Shown here piece after piece: positions 25,806 through 34,764 of a DNA stretch of 43,250 nucleotides; within the stretch, counting starts at the first letter, position 1, and every line of letters starts with the position of its first letter. The DNA is from Chryseobacterium sp. OSA05B (GTDB taxonomy: Bacteria > Bacteroidota > Bacteroidia > Flavobacteriales > Weeksellaceae), in the NCBI RefSeq assembly GCF_019970065.1, contig NZ_JAHXYH010000010.1, positions 1 to 43,250 on the forward strand, given 5' to 3'. Position numbers and translations under genes: made by a program. Below the pieces are notes generated by a model. The model was not told where the DNA came from. It searched no databases and was given only the letters and a program-made list of their open reading frames with translations.

Positions 25806-28160
25806 TTATTTATATGAATAAATTTCTTGTTCTAATTCCTTAACAGCATTATCATATTGCACTTTACCTCCAAAGATGTTAATAATCTCTAGTGGAGTAC
25901 CATAATGTGTAAAAGGTTGAATGGTTAAGATTTTTGTTTCTTCTATGGGTTCAACGCCCTCATCTGAATATTTATCAAGTAATGAATGAATAACTTGTTG
26001 CGCTTGCAAACCATATTTTGTAAAATAATTTCTTTTTTTAACCTGTTCAGCTCTCTCTTTTCTCGACAAAGGTGGTTTATCCCATGCGACATGACAAATA
26101 ATATCAAAGGGATCAAGATCTCTACCCAATTCTTCTGCTAAAGCTTCAAAGAAAACACCTTCTTTCGCCAATTCGTCTATTATAATCTTCTTTTTCTGAG
26201 CATCTGACCACTTCGTTAAAAAATCATCTAAAGAAGTAAATTCTTTTTCAAGAGTTTTTTTTGTGTAATCTTTTAATGATTCTGTTATAAGTTTGCCTTG
26301 TGCATCAAAGTACTGAACTCTTTCAGCAACTACTGAAACTGAAACATTATTTACGTAAAATTTTTTAATAGACGGTGTGTTGCAAGCATTATCTTCATGA
26401 TTTTCATTTCCAACATTATTTACAGAAATATTATTGTCGGAATTATCAAAATCATCTTCTGGTGGTACCGGTGAATCAGTAGATTTTGGTTCATAGATAA
26501 CAACTGGTTCTCCATCAAAATCAGGATCAGCAAATAATTCAGTTGCTTTTTTGAAGTCCATAATGGTGAAGAAAAATTTGTTATAATCTTCATTTATCCT
26601 TGTACCCCGACCTATAATTTGTTTGAATTCGGTCATAGATTGAATCCGTTGATCGAGGACTATGAGTTTACAAGTCTGTGCATCAACACCTGTTGTCATT
26701 AGTTTTGATGTAGTGGCAATAACAGGAAATTTTGATTCTGGAAAAATGAAGTTATCCAATTCCACTTTCCCTTCTTCGTTGTCACCAGTAATCCTCACAA
26801 CATATTTATTATTCGTTGCAGTAATATCACTGTTCTTATTTACCAAAGCTTGTCTCATTCTTTCAGCATGGTCGATATTATCACAAAAAACAATTGTCTT
26901 GTCATATCGATTGGTTTGCTTTAAGAAATCAGATATTTTCTTTGCAACTAGTTCTGTCCGTTTCAAAAGCACCAATGTTTTATCAAAATCTTTTTGATTG
27001 TAGATCCTATCTTCAATAGTATTGCCATATTTATCGACCATATCTTTGTCAGGCCTCCAACCAGTAAGATCCTTATCCAAATCGATTCTAACTACTTTGT
27101 AAGGGGCAAGAAATCCATCATCAATACCCTGTCGCAAAGAGTAAGTATATAGTGGTTTTCCAAAATAATCAGTATTTGATATCTCATGTGTTTCTTTTGG
27201 CGTAGCAGTTAAACCAATTTGTGTTGCAGCAGAGAAGTATTCTAAAATTTTTCTCCAATTAGAATCAGCAGCTGCGCTACCTCTATGACATTCATCAATT
27301 ATAATTAAATCAAAGAACTCCGGTGAAAATTGTTTGTATATATTTTGCTCTTCTTCATTTCCTGTTACAGCTTGATACAGTGACAAATAAATCTCATATG
27401 ACTTATTAGCTTGTCTTTTTGATATTTTAGTCATTGCAGACCCAAAAGGCTTAAAGTCATTCGTCATAGTTTGATCCACCAAAATATTTCTATCTGCAAG
27501 AAATAAAATCCTTTTTTTAGTTTTTGATTTCCATAATCTCCAAATAATTTGAAAAGCAGTGTAGGTTTTGCCAGTACCAGTTGCCATGACCAAAAGAATT
27601 CTATTGTCTCCTCTTGAAACGGCTTCTATAGTTTTATTTATTGCTAGTAGTTGATAGTAGCGGGGTATTTTGTTACCAACATCACTGTAGTAATCTTCAG
27701 TTATTATAACTTCTTGAGCTGGTGTTATCTCCTTATATTCACACCAGATTTTCCACAATGTTTCTGGTGAAGGAAATTCTTCTAAGGAAATTTCAGTTTC
27801 AATTTTGCCATCTTTAGCAATGCTATTGTGGAATAAAAAGCCATCACCATTGGAGCTAAATACAAAAGGAACATCAATCATATCTCCATAAGCAAGTCCT
27901 TGCTGCATTCCAGCGCTAACTGTATGATTATTGTCTTTTGCCTCGATAATTGCGATTGGAATTCCGGGTTGATAGAACAATGCATAATCAGCACGTTTAT
28001 TCTTAGCACGGGTATGTAATTGACCACGGACAATAATTCTTCCATTGGTGAGTGGAAATTCTTCTCGAATTTGAACATGTAAATCCCATCCGGCATTAAT
28101 TAATGCGGGTGTGATGAATTTAGAACAAATATCACGTTCTGTTAAACTCTTTTTATTCAT
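25806..28160 (-). CDS. hsdR: Type I restriction enzyme endonuclease/translocase subunit
   Basis: A 784-aa protein. The N-terminal PD-(D/E)xK nuclease has Asp58 (KRADYALFY) and Glu73-Ala-Lys75 (AIIEAKDNNH). The SF2 helicase motor has Walker A MATGTGKTYTA near residue 193, DECHRGSA near 288, TATPKET and GRGTR near 516. The C-terminal region contacts HsdM. It is the first gene of the operon hsdR-hsdM-hsdS-OLD. All motor and nuclease motifs are present, so restriction should work. The start is 266 bp from the divergent ABC-3C operon, with a palindrome between that could couple their control. Confidence 0.95.
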   Translation of the reverse strand: MNKKSLTERDICSKFITPALINAGWDLHVQIREEFPLTNGRIIVRGQLHTRAKNKRADYALFYQPGIPIAIIEAKDNNHTVSAGMQQGLAYGDMIDVPFVFSSNGDGFLFHNSIAKDGKIETEISLEEFPSPETLWKIWCEYKEITPAQEVIITEDYYSDVGNKIPRYYQLLAINKTIEAVSRGDNRILLVMATGTGKTYTAFQIIWRLWKSKTKKRILFLADRNILVDQTMTNDFKPFGSAMTKISKRQANKSYEIYLSLYQAVTGNEEEQNIYKQFSPEFFDLIIIDECHRGSAAADSNWRKILEYFSAATQIGLTATPKETHEISNTDYFGKPLYTYSLRQGIDDGFLAPYKVVRIDLDKDLTGWRPDKDMVDKYGNTIEDRIYNQKDFDKTLVLLKRTELVAKKISDFLKQTNRYDKTIVFCDNIDHAERMRQALVNKNSDITATNNKYVVRITGDNEEGKVELDNFIFPESKFPVIATTSKLMTTGVDAQTCKLIVLDQRIQSMTEFKQIIGRGTRINEDYNKFFFTIMDFKKATELFADPDFDGEPVVIYEPKSTDSPVPPEDDFDNSDNNISVNNVGNENHEDNACNTPSIKKFYVNNVSVSVVAERVQYFDAQGKLITESLKDYTKKTLEKEFTSLDDFLTKWSDAQKKKIIIDELAKEGVFFEALAEELGRDLDPFDIICHVAWDKPPLSRKERAEQVKKRNYFTKYGLQAQQVIHSLLDKYSDEGVEPIEETKILTIQPFTHYGTPLEIINIFGGKVQYDNAVKELEQEIYSYK

Positions 28161-28425
28161 GCTGCAACCAATTATTCCCTTAGAATTAGCTAAGATATAA
28201 TATAATTCTTTTATTAAGAAATGTACTGTAGAAATGCATTTTCCTTATAATATTACTTAAAGGCAAATTCCTAGATAATTCAGGGGAAATACCAACAAAA
28301 TATTTTTAACATTATATTATTTTTGCTTTTTTACGGTATTCCGTAAAAAGATGAATGGAAAAGTTGATATATTTGTTATATAGCGTAAATCTCAGTAAAA
28401 CAAACATAAATAATCACCCAAAATA
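28161..28425. promoter_or_regulatory. Divergent promoter region of the restriction and ABC-3C operons
   Basis: A palindrome tttttacgg / ccgtaaaaa (28328-28336 and 28341-28349, loop tatt) is a candidate operator. An exact Bacteroidota -7 box TATATTTG lies at 28368-28375 reading toward the ABC-3C genes; the matching -33 box is not evident, and its place is close to the palindrome, so a bound protein there could block the promoter. No clear box was found for hsdR. Confidence 0.55.
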
Positions 28426-29493
28426 ATGTTGGAAAAAAAATTTACATCAAACTTTGAAGTTACCAATGGAGCCAACATTGTTCCTATAAAGAGGATAGAA
28501 ATATTCTCACCAGAAGAGTGGGAACTTTTTACCAAGGAGTATTTAGAAGTACTTAAAGATGATTATGTTGAAATTGAAAGGATTGGCGGAGCAAACGATA
28601 ATGGCAGGGATGTAATAGCATATATTGAACCAGCAACGGTAAAAAATTACAAGTGGGATTGTTTCCAATGCAAACATTATGACCATTCATTACACCCATC
28701 AGATGTTTATGTTGAGATTGGAAAAATACTATATTATACTTTTAAAAAAGATTATCCGATTCCGGAAAAATACTTTTTTGTTGCGCCCAAAGGCTGTGGC
28801 ACCTCACTATCAAAATTCCTTACAGATAAAGATCTATTGAAGCAGAAAATTAAGGATAATTGGGTTCAAAGTTGTGAAACAAAAATCACTAAAAATGTAG
28901 ATGTTAAATTGGAAGGTGCATTTTTAAACTATTTCGAAAATTTTGATTTTGGAATCTTTAAGAAGACTAATATCAAAGAGATTTTAGATAAACATAAAAA
29001 CCATCCTAACCATATTATAAGATTTGGAGGGGGGCTTCCGAGCAGACCAAAAATTGATGAAACTGCTATTGATCAAATTAAAGAAAACGAATTAGTATAT
29101 GTTCAACAGCTATTTATTTCTTATGGAGACGAGTCTAAAATCAAATATGAAAGTCAAACTGATTTACAAACGAATTTGAACTATCAAAATCATTTTAATA
29201 GGACTAGAATAAATTTTCATTATGCAGAACAACTCAGAAACTTCTACAGGGATAGTTTACCAATAAACACTTTTCAAGACTTTCAGGATGAGATATATAA
29301 TGGAATTATTGATACCGTTGAGGATTCCCACGACAATGCATTTAAGAAAATTAAAGCTTCTGAGCAATTAGCTTCAACTCTCCAATTATCATCAAATCCT
29401 TTAACAACAGTGAGTATCGTCAATGATAGAAAGGGGATTTGTCATCAATTAGTTAATGACAAAAAAATAATATGGAAAGATGAGTCAAAATAA
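28426..29493 (+). CDS. ABC-3C system effector, Mrr-like restriction endonuclease
   Basis: A 355-aa protein. The N-terminal third is a restriction-endonuclease-like domain: GGANDNGRD with Asp62, then DCFQCKHY with Gln81 and Lys83, the D-(x)n-QxK pattern of Mrr-type nucleases. The rest is a helical domain without a recognised motif, probably the part that docks the effector to its ATPase partner. It overlaps the next gene by 14 nt. The order nuclease, small middle component, hook ATPase matches the computationally described ABC three-component (ABC-3C) conflict systems. Expected action is DNA cleavage on activation; not proven here. Confidence 0.8.
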   Translation: MLEKKFTSNFEVTNGANIVPIKRIEIFSPEEWELFTKEYLEVLKDDYVEIERIGGANDNGRDVIAYIEPATVKNYKWDCFQCKHYDHSLHPSDVYVEIGKILYYTFKKDYPIPEKYFFVAPKGCGTSLSKFLTDKDLLKQKIKDNWVQSCETKITKNVDVKLEGAFLNYFENFDFGIFKKTNIKEILDKHKNHPNHIIRFGGGLPSRPKIDETAIDQIKENELVYVQQLFISYGDESKIKYESQTDLQTNLNYQNHFNRTRINFHYAEQLRNFYRDSLPINTFQDFQDEIYNGIIDTVEDSHDNAFKKIKASEQLASTLQLSSNPLTTVSIVNDRKGICHQLVNDKKIIWKDESK

Positions 29494-29953
29494 TCCGTTC
29501 AATAATCCATTAGAGATAGGCCTAAGATTGCTCTCTATACTAAATGAAGCTTTTCCTAAAAAAGTCACCTTGCAAAGTTTAATTTACATAGACTACATCA
29601 TAATCCACTCCGGGGATTTTGATGATAACACCTTAAGTATTCATGCTCCTGTTCCCTACAGAGAAAGTGAGATTTTCATAAAAAGAAACCTAATCAAAAA
29701 CAGCATGGATTTTTTACTTTATAAAAATTTGGCAGATATAAGTTATGATGCAGAAGGTATCACTTACACAGCAACTGAAGATTCTACACCTTTTTTGGAA
29801 AAACTATCTGAGGAATACACCCAAGAATTGTTAATGCGTGTAAAATGGTTTTTTAAGAAATATGAGTCTATTGATGAAATAATATTGAAAAATATTTTTA
29901 GCACTGGAAATAACCTAACTCATACAGAATTTAACATTGGAATTTTAAAATAA
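29480..29953 (+). CDS. ABC-3C system middle component
   Basis: A 157-aa protein with NNPLEIGLRLLSILNEAFPK, LIYIDYIIIHSGDF, HAPVPYRESEIFIKRNLI and SFTATEDSTPFLEKL-like stretches (here YTATEDSTPFLEKL), typical of the small middle component: a winged-HTH-like module with the conserved DY..(I)HSGD and P(Y/F)R..E patterns. It overlaps the nuclease gene by 14 nt and shares one base with the ATPase gene (TAATG), so the three proteins are coupled in translation. It probably bridges effector and ATPase or senses the trigger; that role is inferred from the family. Confidence 0.8.
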   Translation: MSQNNPFNNPLEIGLRLLSILNEAFPKKVTLQSLIYIDYIIIHSGDFDDNTLSIHAPVPYRESEIFIKRNLIKNSMDFLLYKNLADISYDAEGITYTATEDSTPFLEKLSEEYTQELLMRVKWFFKKYESIDEIILKNIFSTGNNLTHTEFNIGILK

Positions 29954-31725
29954 TGGATGGATATATCTTTAAAGAATTACGTTTAACAGGCGAAAATAAA
30001 AAAGACGCTGTTGTTCAATTTAAACTTGGTTTGAATGTCATTTCCGGACCATCCAATACCGGTAAAACATTTATATTTGATTGCCTTGATTTTATGTTAG
30101 GTTCATCAGATAAATTGAAAGGAATTCCTGAACTAAAAGGCTATTCAAATATTTTTCTTGAAATAGAAGCAGATGATCAGGTCTACACAATTGAAACAGA
30201 AATTAAAAATAACAATACTTATAAGTTATATCGTTCTAAAATCAATAAGTTAAGTTCCGAACCTGAAATTTTGAAAAGAAATTTAGATTCTAACTCCAAA
30301 GATAATTTGAATAGTTTCTTCTTAAGCTTGAACAATATTGAAAATAAGAAAATAAGAAAAAATGTAAAAGGAGATACGATAAATTTATCCTACAGAAATG
30401 TTATAAAATTAGCCTTAATTGATGAAGAACGCATAATCACAAAAGCATCTCCAATCGTATCTCATTATACGAGAGAAACTGAAGAATCAAATACTTTAAG
30501 GTTTTTCCTTACAGGGAATGATGATAGCAATATTCAAAAAAAGATCTCCAGTCAGGAGATACAGAAAAGAAAAGGTAAGATTGATTTGTTGCATGAATTT
30601 ATCAACAATACTGATATTGATTCTAATTTGAATATTGATGATATTGAAAGCCAATTAGCGAAAATTGATGTTTCCTTAAATAATTTTACATTGAACTTTG
30701 CTAGAATTAAAAAGGACTATTTGTCTGTTGAAAGCGATTACAAAAATAAAAATGTTGATTTCACAGATTTAAATAAACGACATAACGAAATTACGGAATT
30801 ATTAAAAAGATCTTACATATTAGAGCAACAATATAACAGCGATGTCTTAAGACTTAAGTCTACGATAGAATCAGGTATATTTATGTCTGAAAACAATGAT
30901 GCTTCTTGTCCTACATGTAAGCAGGAAATTGCCACTAAAACACTAGACATAGAGCAAATTATTGTTTCTTGCGAATCAGAAATCGAAAAAATAAATTCAC
31001 TTTTAAAAGAATTAAAAGTTTCACAAAGTTTAATTAGTAAAGAAAAGGAAGATATTGATAAAAAGCTATCATCTACAACAACTGAACTTGAGCAATTAAG
31101 AATAAAGTTAAAAGACGGAATAGGAAATGAGCTGGATAAAACAATTGAAATTCTAACAACGTTAAATAACAAGAAAAGTCAATTGATCGGCATTCGGGAT
31201 ATTATTAATAAAACCAATTCTTTTTCGCAAACTATCAGAGATTTAGAGTCATCAATTCCAACATCTAAAGGCAACTACCCTACTTTAACATCCAATGTGA
31301 CAAAAAAACTTTGTAAAAGAATGTCCGAAATATTAAAAGAAATTGGGGAAAATAAAATTGTTAATTATAGTAGTGAATCGTTTGAATTTGAAATAGGAAA
31401 TAGTTTTAGAAATACCTATGGAAAAGGTTATAGAGCTATTTACTATTCAGTATATATAATTGCTTTAAATGAGCTGATGGAAGACAATACGTACCGAATT
31501 GGTGTTCCCGTATTAGATTCACCGCTAGTTACGTATAAAAAAGCAAATGCAAACGGAGAAGGAATCGAATTAAATTTGGCAATGGATTTTTACAGATATA
31601 TAGCTAAAACAAAAATCAAACAAACTATAATTTTAGAGAACGAAGTACCACCCAACGATATTTTAGATCAAATTAATCATATTGAATTTAAAGGATTTGG
31701 ACATGGCTTTATTCCCCAAAATTAG
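29953..31725 (+). CDS. ABC-3C system ATPase with zinc-hook-like coiled coil
   Basis: A 590-aa SMC/Rad50-like ATPase. Walker A is GPSNTGKT (residues 32-39). Long coiled coils lie at about 190-300 and 330-420, with a hook motif SCPTCKQE between them (Cys319 and Cys322), as in Rad50. The C-terminal half ends with GVPVLDSPLVTYKK, the Walker B/D-loop region seen in ABC-3C ATPases. The N-terminal half carries FDCLDFMLG after Walker A, as in related DUF3732-type proteins. It is the last gene of the operon. Expected role: sense DNA or a phage trigger and license the nuclease. Confidence 0.82.
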   Translation: MDGYIFKELRLTGENKKDAVVQFKLGLNVISGPSNTGKTFIFDCLDFMLGSSDKLKGIPELKGYSNIFLEIEADDQVYTIETEIKNNNTYKLYRSKINKLSSEPEILKRNLDSNSKDNLNSFFLSLNNIENKKIRKNVKGDTINLSYRNVIKLALIDEERIITKASPIVSHYTRETEESNTLRFFLTGNDDSNIQKKISSQEIQKRKGKIDLLHEFINNTDIDSNLNIDDIESQLAKIDVSLNNFTLNFARIKKDYLSVESDYKNKNVDFTDLNKRHNEITELLKRSYILEQQYNSDVLRLKSTIESGIFMSENNDASCPTCKQEIATKTLDIEQIIVSCESEIEKINSLLKELKVSQSLISKEKEDIDKKLSSTTTELEQLRIKLKDGIGNELDKTIEILTTLNNKKSQLIGIRDIINKTNSFSQTIRDLESSIPTSKGNYPTLTSNVTKKLCKRMSEILKEIGENKIVNYSSESFEFEIGNSFRNTYGKGYRAIYYSVYIIALNELMEDNTYRIGVPVLDSPLVTYKKANANGEGIELNLAMDFYRYIAKTKIKQTIILENEVPPNDILDQINHIEFKGFGHGFIPQN

Positions 31726-31772
31726 TTTATACTCTAGCTTAGTAGCTGCAAAAAATTAATATTACAAAATAT

Positions 31773-32214
31773 ATGTACGAAGATCCTTCACTATTTTGGA
31801 AAAATTTTCGCTTAGGTACTGAGCTTCATTTTGCAGGAAGTATGATCTATAATGGATTGTATTCCTTCGATCAGATTGAATATTTCGTTATGAACATGAA
31901 ATATTTGAGTTTTTGTATAATATATCTATTGGTATCGAAAGACTACAGAAAATAACAATAATTCTTAGTGAGCATACAGAAAAGGTTAATCAATCAGATT
32001 TTGAAAAAACGTTGATTACCCACAATCATATAGACCTTTTAAATAGAATAAAGCAGAAACATACACTGAATTTTGGAAAACAGCATGTCAAGTTTTTGCA
32101 GTTATTAACCGATTTTCACCAAACAACCCGATATAGTCAATATAACTTGCAATCTGTTTATGAACCTAATTAGGATCTTTTTCGCTTTATCGCATTTCTA
32201 AAATCATAGCTTAT
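31773..32214 (+). pseudogene. Hypothetical protein, frameshifted and stopped
   Basis: The frame opens with MYEDPSLFWKNFRLGTELHF and YNGLYSFDQIEYF, then must change near 31890 to continue as RYEHEIFEFLYNISIGIERL, KITIILSEHTEKVNQSDF, and SVYEPN. A TAG at 32171-32173 interrupts, after which DLFRFIAFLK follows in the same frame before another stop. It reads as the N-terminal half of a helical protein I do not recognise. It lies 47 nt after the ABC-3C ATPase, so it may once have belonged to that defence island. Confidence 0.65.
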
Positions 32215-32755
32215 CGATGGGATACAGAGTTTTATTTTTTCTGCTGATATACTTTCTACTAAGCAGGTTTTCTATGCATGTCTCAGCATTTTTCATAACT
32301 GATAAAAGGTCAGTTTCTGTAAAAAATTCTCGAAGTTGGATTGCTTTTCCAGTATTCTCTATTCCCGTATTTATAAGCCATTTCTTTAATTCTTTAATAA
32401 CATGGTTATACTTTAGAAACCCCTTTTATCTGGATAGACCTGAGGAATCCAATGTTGAATTATTTGATATACTCTTCATATACGGTGAGTTTACTTCCGT
32501 AGCTTTATCACAGAACATATAAGTAAAATATGATTTAGACTCTGTCTTAGGGTCTATAAATATTTCTGATTCAAGTCGTATTTTAAATTCCCAGGTATCC
32601 CATTTGCGGAGTCCCTGTTGATACGGACTGAATGTACAGTGCAACTCAAAATGCCGTTTATTTTCATCACCTTGAAATTCAACAATAACACTTTTATCAT
32701 CGGGATGAATTTCTTCCTTTATAGTAGCTTTAAGTTTCATAATATATTTTTTCAA
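32204..32755 (-). pseudogene. Hypothetical protein with in-frame stop
   Basis: The first 109 codons (MKLKATIKEEIHPDDKSVIV, KWDTWEFKIRLESEIFIDPK ...) end at a TAA at 32428-32426, but the same frame continues open for 73 more codons (KGFLKYNHVIKELKKWLINT, GIENTGKAIQLREFFTETDL, NLLSRKYISRKNKTLYPIDK) to a TGA at 32206-32204. The downstream part has clear protein character, so a single nonsense change splits a 183-aa protein. Start may be the first ATG (32755) or the MKLK ATG (32740). Family unknown. Its last bases overlap the pseudogene on the other strand. Confidence 0.65.
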
Positions 32756-32818
32756 AGCTATACAGGTAATGCGACAGAATATGTCGTAAAATAAAATATA
32801 AATTGAAAAGTTTCCTCC

Positions 32819-34123
32819 TCACAACTTCCTCCCTTTCAATTTACCCGAAGCCTTCTTAAGGTCTTCCTCTTTCTTCCAAACATTCCTAAACGAAAACTCA
32901 AACTTCCCTATCGCCTTATCAAATCTCACGTACCCCTGATATTTCTTTCCATTCTTATCCACCAGCCCATCAATATATGCACTCTCCCCTGTCTTCAATT
33001 TCTCCACCTGCCAAACCTTAAGTTTCTTCCCTCTGAATGTCCCCGGAACCTCCGCTTTAATACCATTCTTCAACTCTACCATGTTAAGACTCTTGATATT
33101 TTTCTTAAACAAAAATTCCACATACTGCTTATCCGCATTATACTGAACTGAAGCATTAAAAAGCGTTCCTCTGCTAGATAGCATATTCTCAATAAACAAA
33201 GCCCTGCCTTCTCTAAGAACTTTCGTCTGCGCTTCATTCAAAGTCACTCCCTTGATCACCAGTGGAATTCTCATCTCACCTGTTCTAACCGCAATCAAAT
33301 CATTCGTCAGCCTGTCCCTTGAGATCAGTGAAGGAATCTTTTCTCCTGTGATAGGATACACCAAATCCACTACCCGTCCCATATTCCCGCTCTCCATCAA
33401 ATTCTTTTGATCCTCCCCGGTAAACTGATGTCCTAAAAACGTCTCTGTAAAATCAGGATCTTTTCTTACCGGAAAAAACCTGACTTCCAAATTACCTGCA
33501 TTATTGACCCGAAGTGATAGCCTCGCCTCCATTTTAGTCACTACCGAACCTGTTTTAAATTCAATAGGAAGGAGCATTGGTGTCTTATACCCTTTAAGCA
33601 TCGTCTCCAAAGCCCCCATCTCAAGCAGCTTATCCCTACTCAAACCAACTTTCTCCATCATCGTCCAATCCACCTGCTCAGGGTTGTATAGGTAGCGATC
33701 TTCTACCCTATACACTGTAACCTCATTTCCGGGCATAAGATCTCTATTCGCTTCTACAGTATCAATAGAAACTTCATATTCCCTAAGCAGTTCTTTATCT
33801 TCCTCAGAAGCCTGATCTACATAATGCTGAAGGTCTACAGCTGTCTGCCTGGCTTCATACTCTGTTACCTTAAAAAATGAAAAATCAGAGGGATCTCTCA
33901 ACTGATGATAGAACTCACTGAATATCTCTGCAAAGGAATCATCCTGCGCAACTAAATGAATTCGCTTGTCAGAACCTACCTCTTTAAAACTGCTGTCTTT
34001 CAGCTCTCCATTTTGATCCACTCCCTCAACCATTCCAATAGTACTGCTACTATGATGTAGTACGAGTAACGTATTACCTACTTTTTCTACAGCGTTCAAC
34101 GCATTATTCTTATCTTTTTTCAT
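32819..34123 (-). CDS. DUF3945/DUF4099-like protein of integrative elements
   Basis: A 434-aa protein, intact. The N-terminal part (LLVLHHSSSTIGMVEGVDQN, YNPEQVDWTMMEKVGLSRDK) and repeated middle and C-terminal blocks (GRVVDLVYPITGEKIPSLIS, IKGVTLNEAQTKVLREGRAL, VPGTFRGKKLKVWQVEKLKT) resemble DUF4099 and DUF3945 modules, which are common in Bacteroidota integrative conjugative elements near topoisomerase and transfer genes. The VDWxxLEKxGLSRDxLE pattern is the best anchor. No transfer genes are present here, so this may be a left-over of such an element. The basic C-terminus (KKASGKLKGRKL) suggests nucleic-acid contact. Function unknown. Confidence 0.75.
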   Translation of the reverse strand: MKKDKNNALNAVEKVGNTLLVLHHSSSTIGMVEGVDQNGELKDSSFKEVGSDKRIHLVAQDDSFAEIFSEFYHQLRDPSDFSFFKVTEYEARQTAVDLQHYVDQASEEDKELLREYEVSIDTVEANRDLMPGNEVTVYRVEDRYLYNPEQVDWTMMEKVGLSRDKLLEMGALETMLKGYKTPMLLPIEFKTGSVVTKMEARLSLRVNNAGNLEVRFFPVRKDPDFTETFLGHQFTGEDQKNLMESGNMGRVVDLVYPITGEKIPSLISRDRLTNDLIAVRTGEMRIPLVIKGVTLNEAQTKVLREGRALFIENMLSSRGTLFNASVQYNADKQYVEFLFKKNIKSLNMVELKNGIKAEVPGTFRGKKLKVWQVEKLKTGESAYIDGLVDKNGKKYQGYVRFDKAIGKFEFSFRNVWKKEEDLKKASGKLKGRKL

Positions 34124-34387
34124 AACTCTACTCTATCTGATAATCAAATCAAGTTATAGAGCAATACGATCACTATGGTTAATCGGTAAGCCATGGCATT
34201 TCTTGACAATGATGGGCGTTAGGGTGTTCCAGAAAACCTAAATTTATCGACAGGATCTAAATCTACAGATAAAAGAGAGCATGTGTTCTGTAATACAAAA
34301 AAGCATAGTGCTGTGGAAGTTGAAACAGTAAACTTGCTAGAAATTTGGTTAATGACTCCTGAAATAGAAGGCAATTCCGGAGAATGT
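34124..34387. other. Interval without recognisable gene
   Basis: An open plus-strand stretch (LSTGSKSTDKREHV, CNTKKHSAVEVETVNLLEIW) runs through 34240-34385 but has no start and no family I recognise. It is bounded on the right by the abrupt end of RHS homology at about 34388, so it marks a rearrangement junction. Confidence 0.35.
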
Positions 34388-34612
34388 CTGACATATACAT
34401 TCTGGCTCCGTAATCATACATTCCGATCTCATGAAGCTCCTTACCATTGTACTTATAGCTATAATACCCTCCAAAATTAGAATTACTAAAAGCATTCCTT
34501 CAATATGATTAAGCCAAATGGATAATAGTTATTGGTATCTGTAACTTCAAGAGCCCTTGCGCTGCCTTTTAGCAAAACTTACCCTGCCATTTCCGAAGTG
34601 ATCTGTATGATT
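34388..34612 (-). pseudogene. RHS core fragment, unit 6 of the array
   Basis: Minus-strand pieces read YNHTDHFGNGRVSFAK, then VTDTNNYYPFG, then GGYYSYKYNGKELHEIGMYD and YGARMYMSD, the signature end of the RHS core, with frame breaks between. Homology stops right after MYMSD at about 34388. No toxin tip remains. It lies directly after the hairpin terminator of unit 5 in transcription order. Confidence 0.75.
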
Positions 34613-34636
34613 GTAAATATATTAGTTCTTTTTTAT

Positions 34637-34674
34637 AAAAATAAAACCACCGTCTTTGTGGTGGTTTTATTTTT
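34637..34674 (-). terminator. Hairpin terminator after unit 5 immunity gene
   Basis: A perfect 15-bp stem: 34637-34651 (aaaataaaaccacc) with 34660-34674, loop 8 nt. A/T runs on both sides make it work on either strand. Related aaaccac / gtggttt hairpins recur at 37811, 39886 and 41779. Confidence 0.8.
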
Positions 34675-34764
34675 GTCCTTTAATCTGTATCGGAGTGTCA
34701 GGACTAGTCAATGGATAATTAATATTTTCACAAGATGGATATTATTTACAATTTATAAACTCTC

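Noticed and set aside
26662..26997. 111-aa plus-strand ORF
   Set aside because: Shadow inside hsdR, which has all its motifs in the other frame.
30813..31172. 119-aa minus-strand ORF
   Set aside because: Shadow of the ABC-3C ATPase coiled coil; Ser/Leu-rich low-complexity translation.
32217..32522. 101-aa plus-strand ORF with hydrophobic start
   Set aside because: It is antisense to the interrupted 183-codon gene at 32204-32755, whose frame has better protein character.
34283..34480. 65-aa plus-strand ORF
   Set aside because: Its second half is the antisense of an RHS fragment; the first half has no recognisable content.
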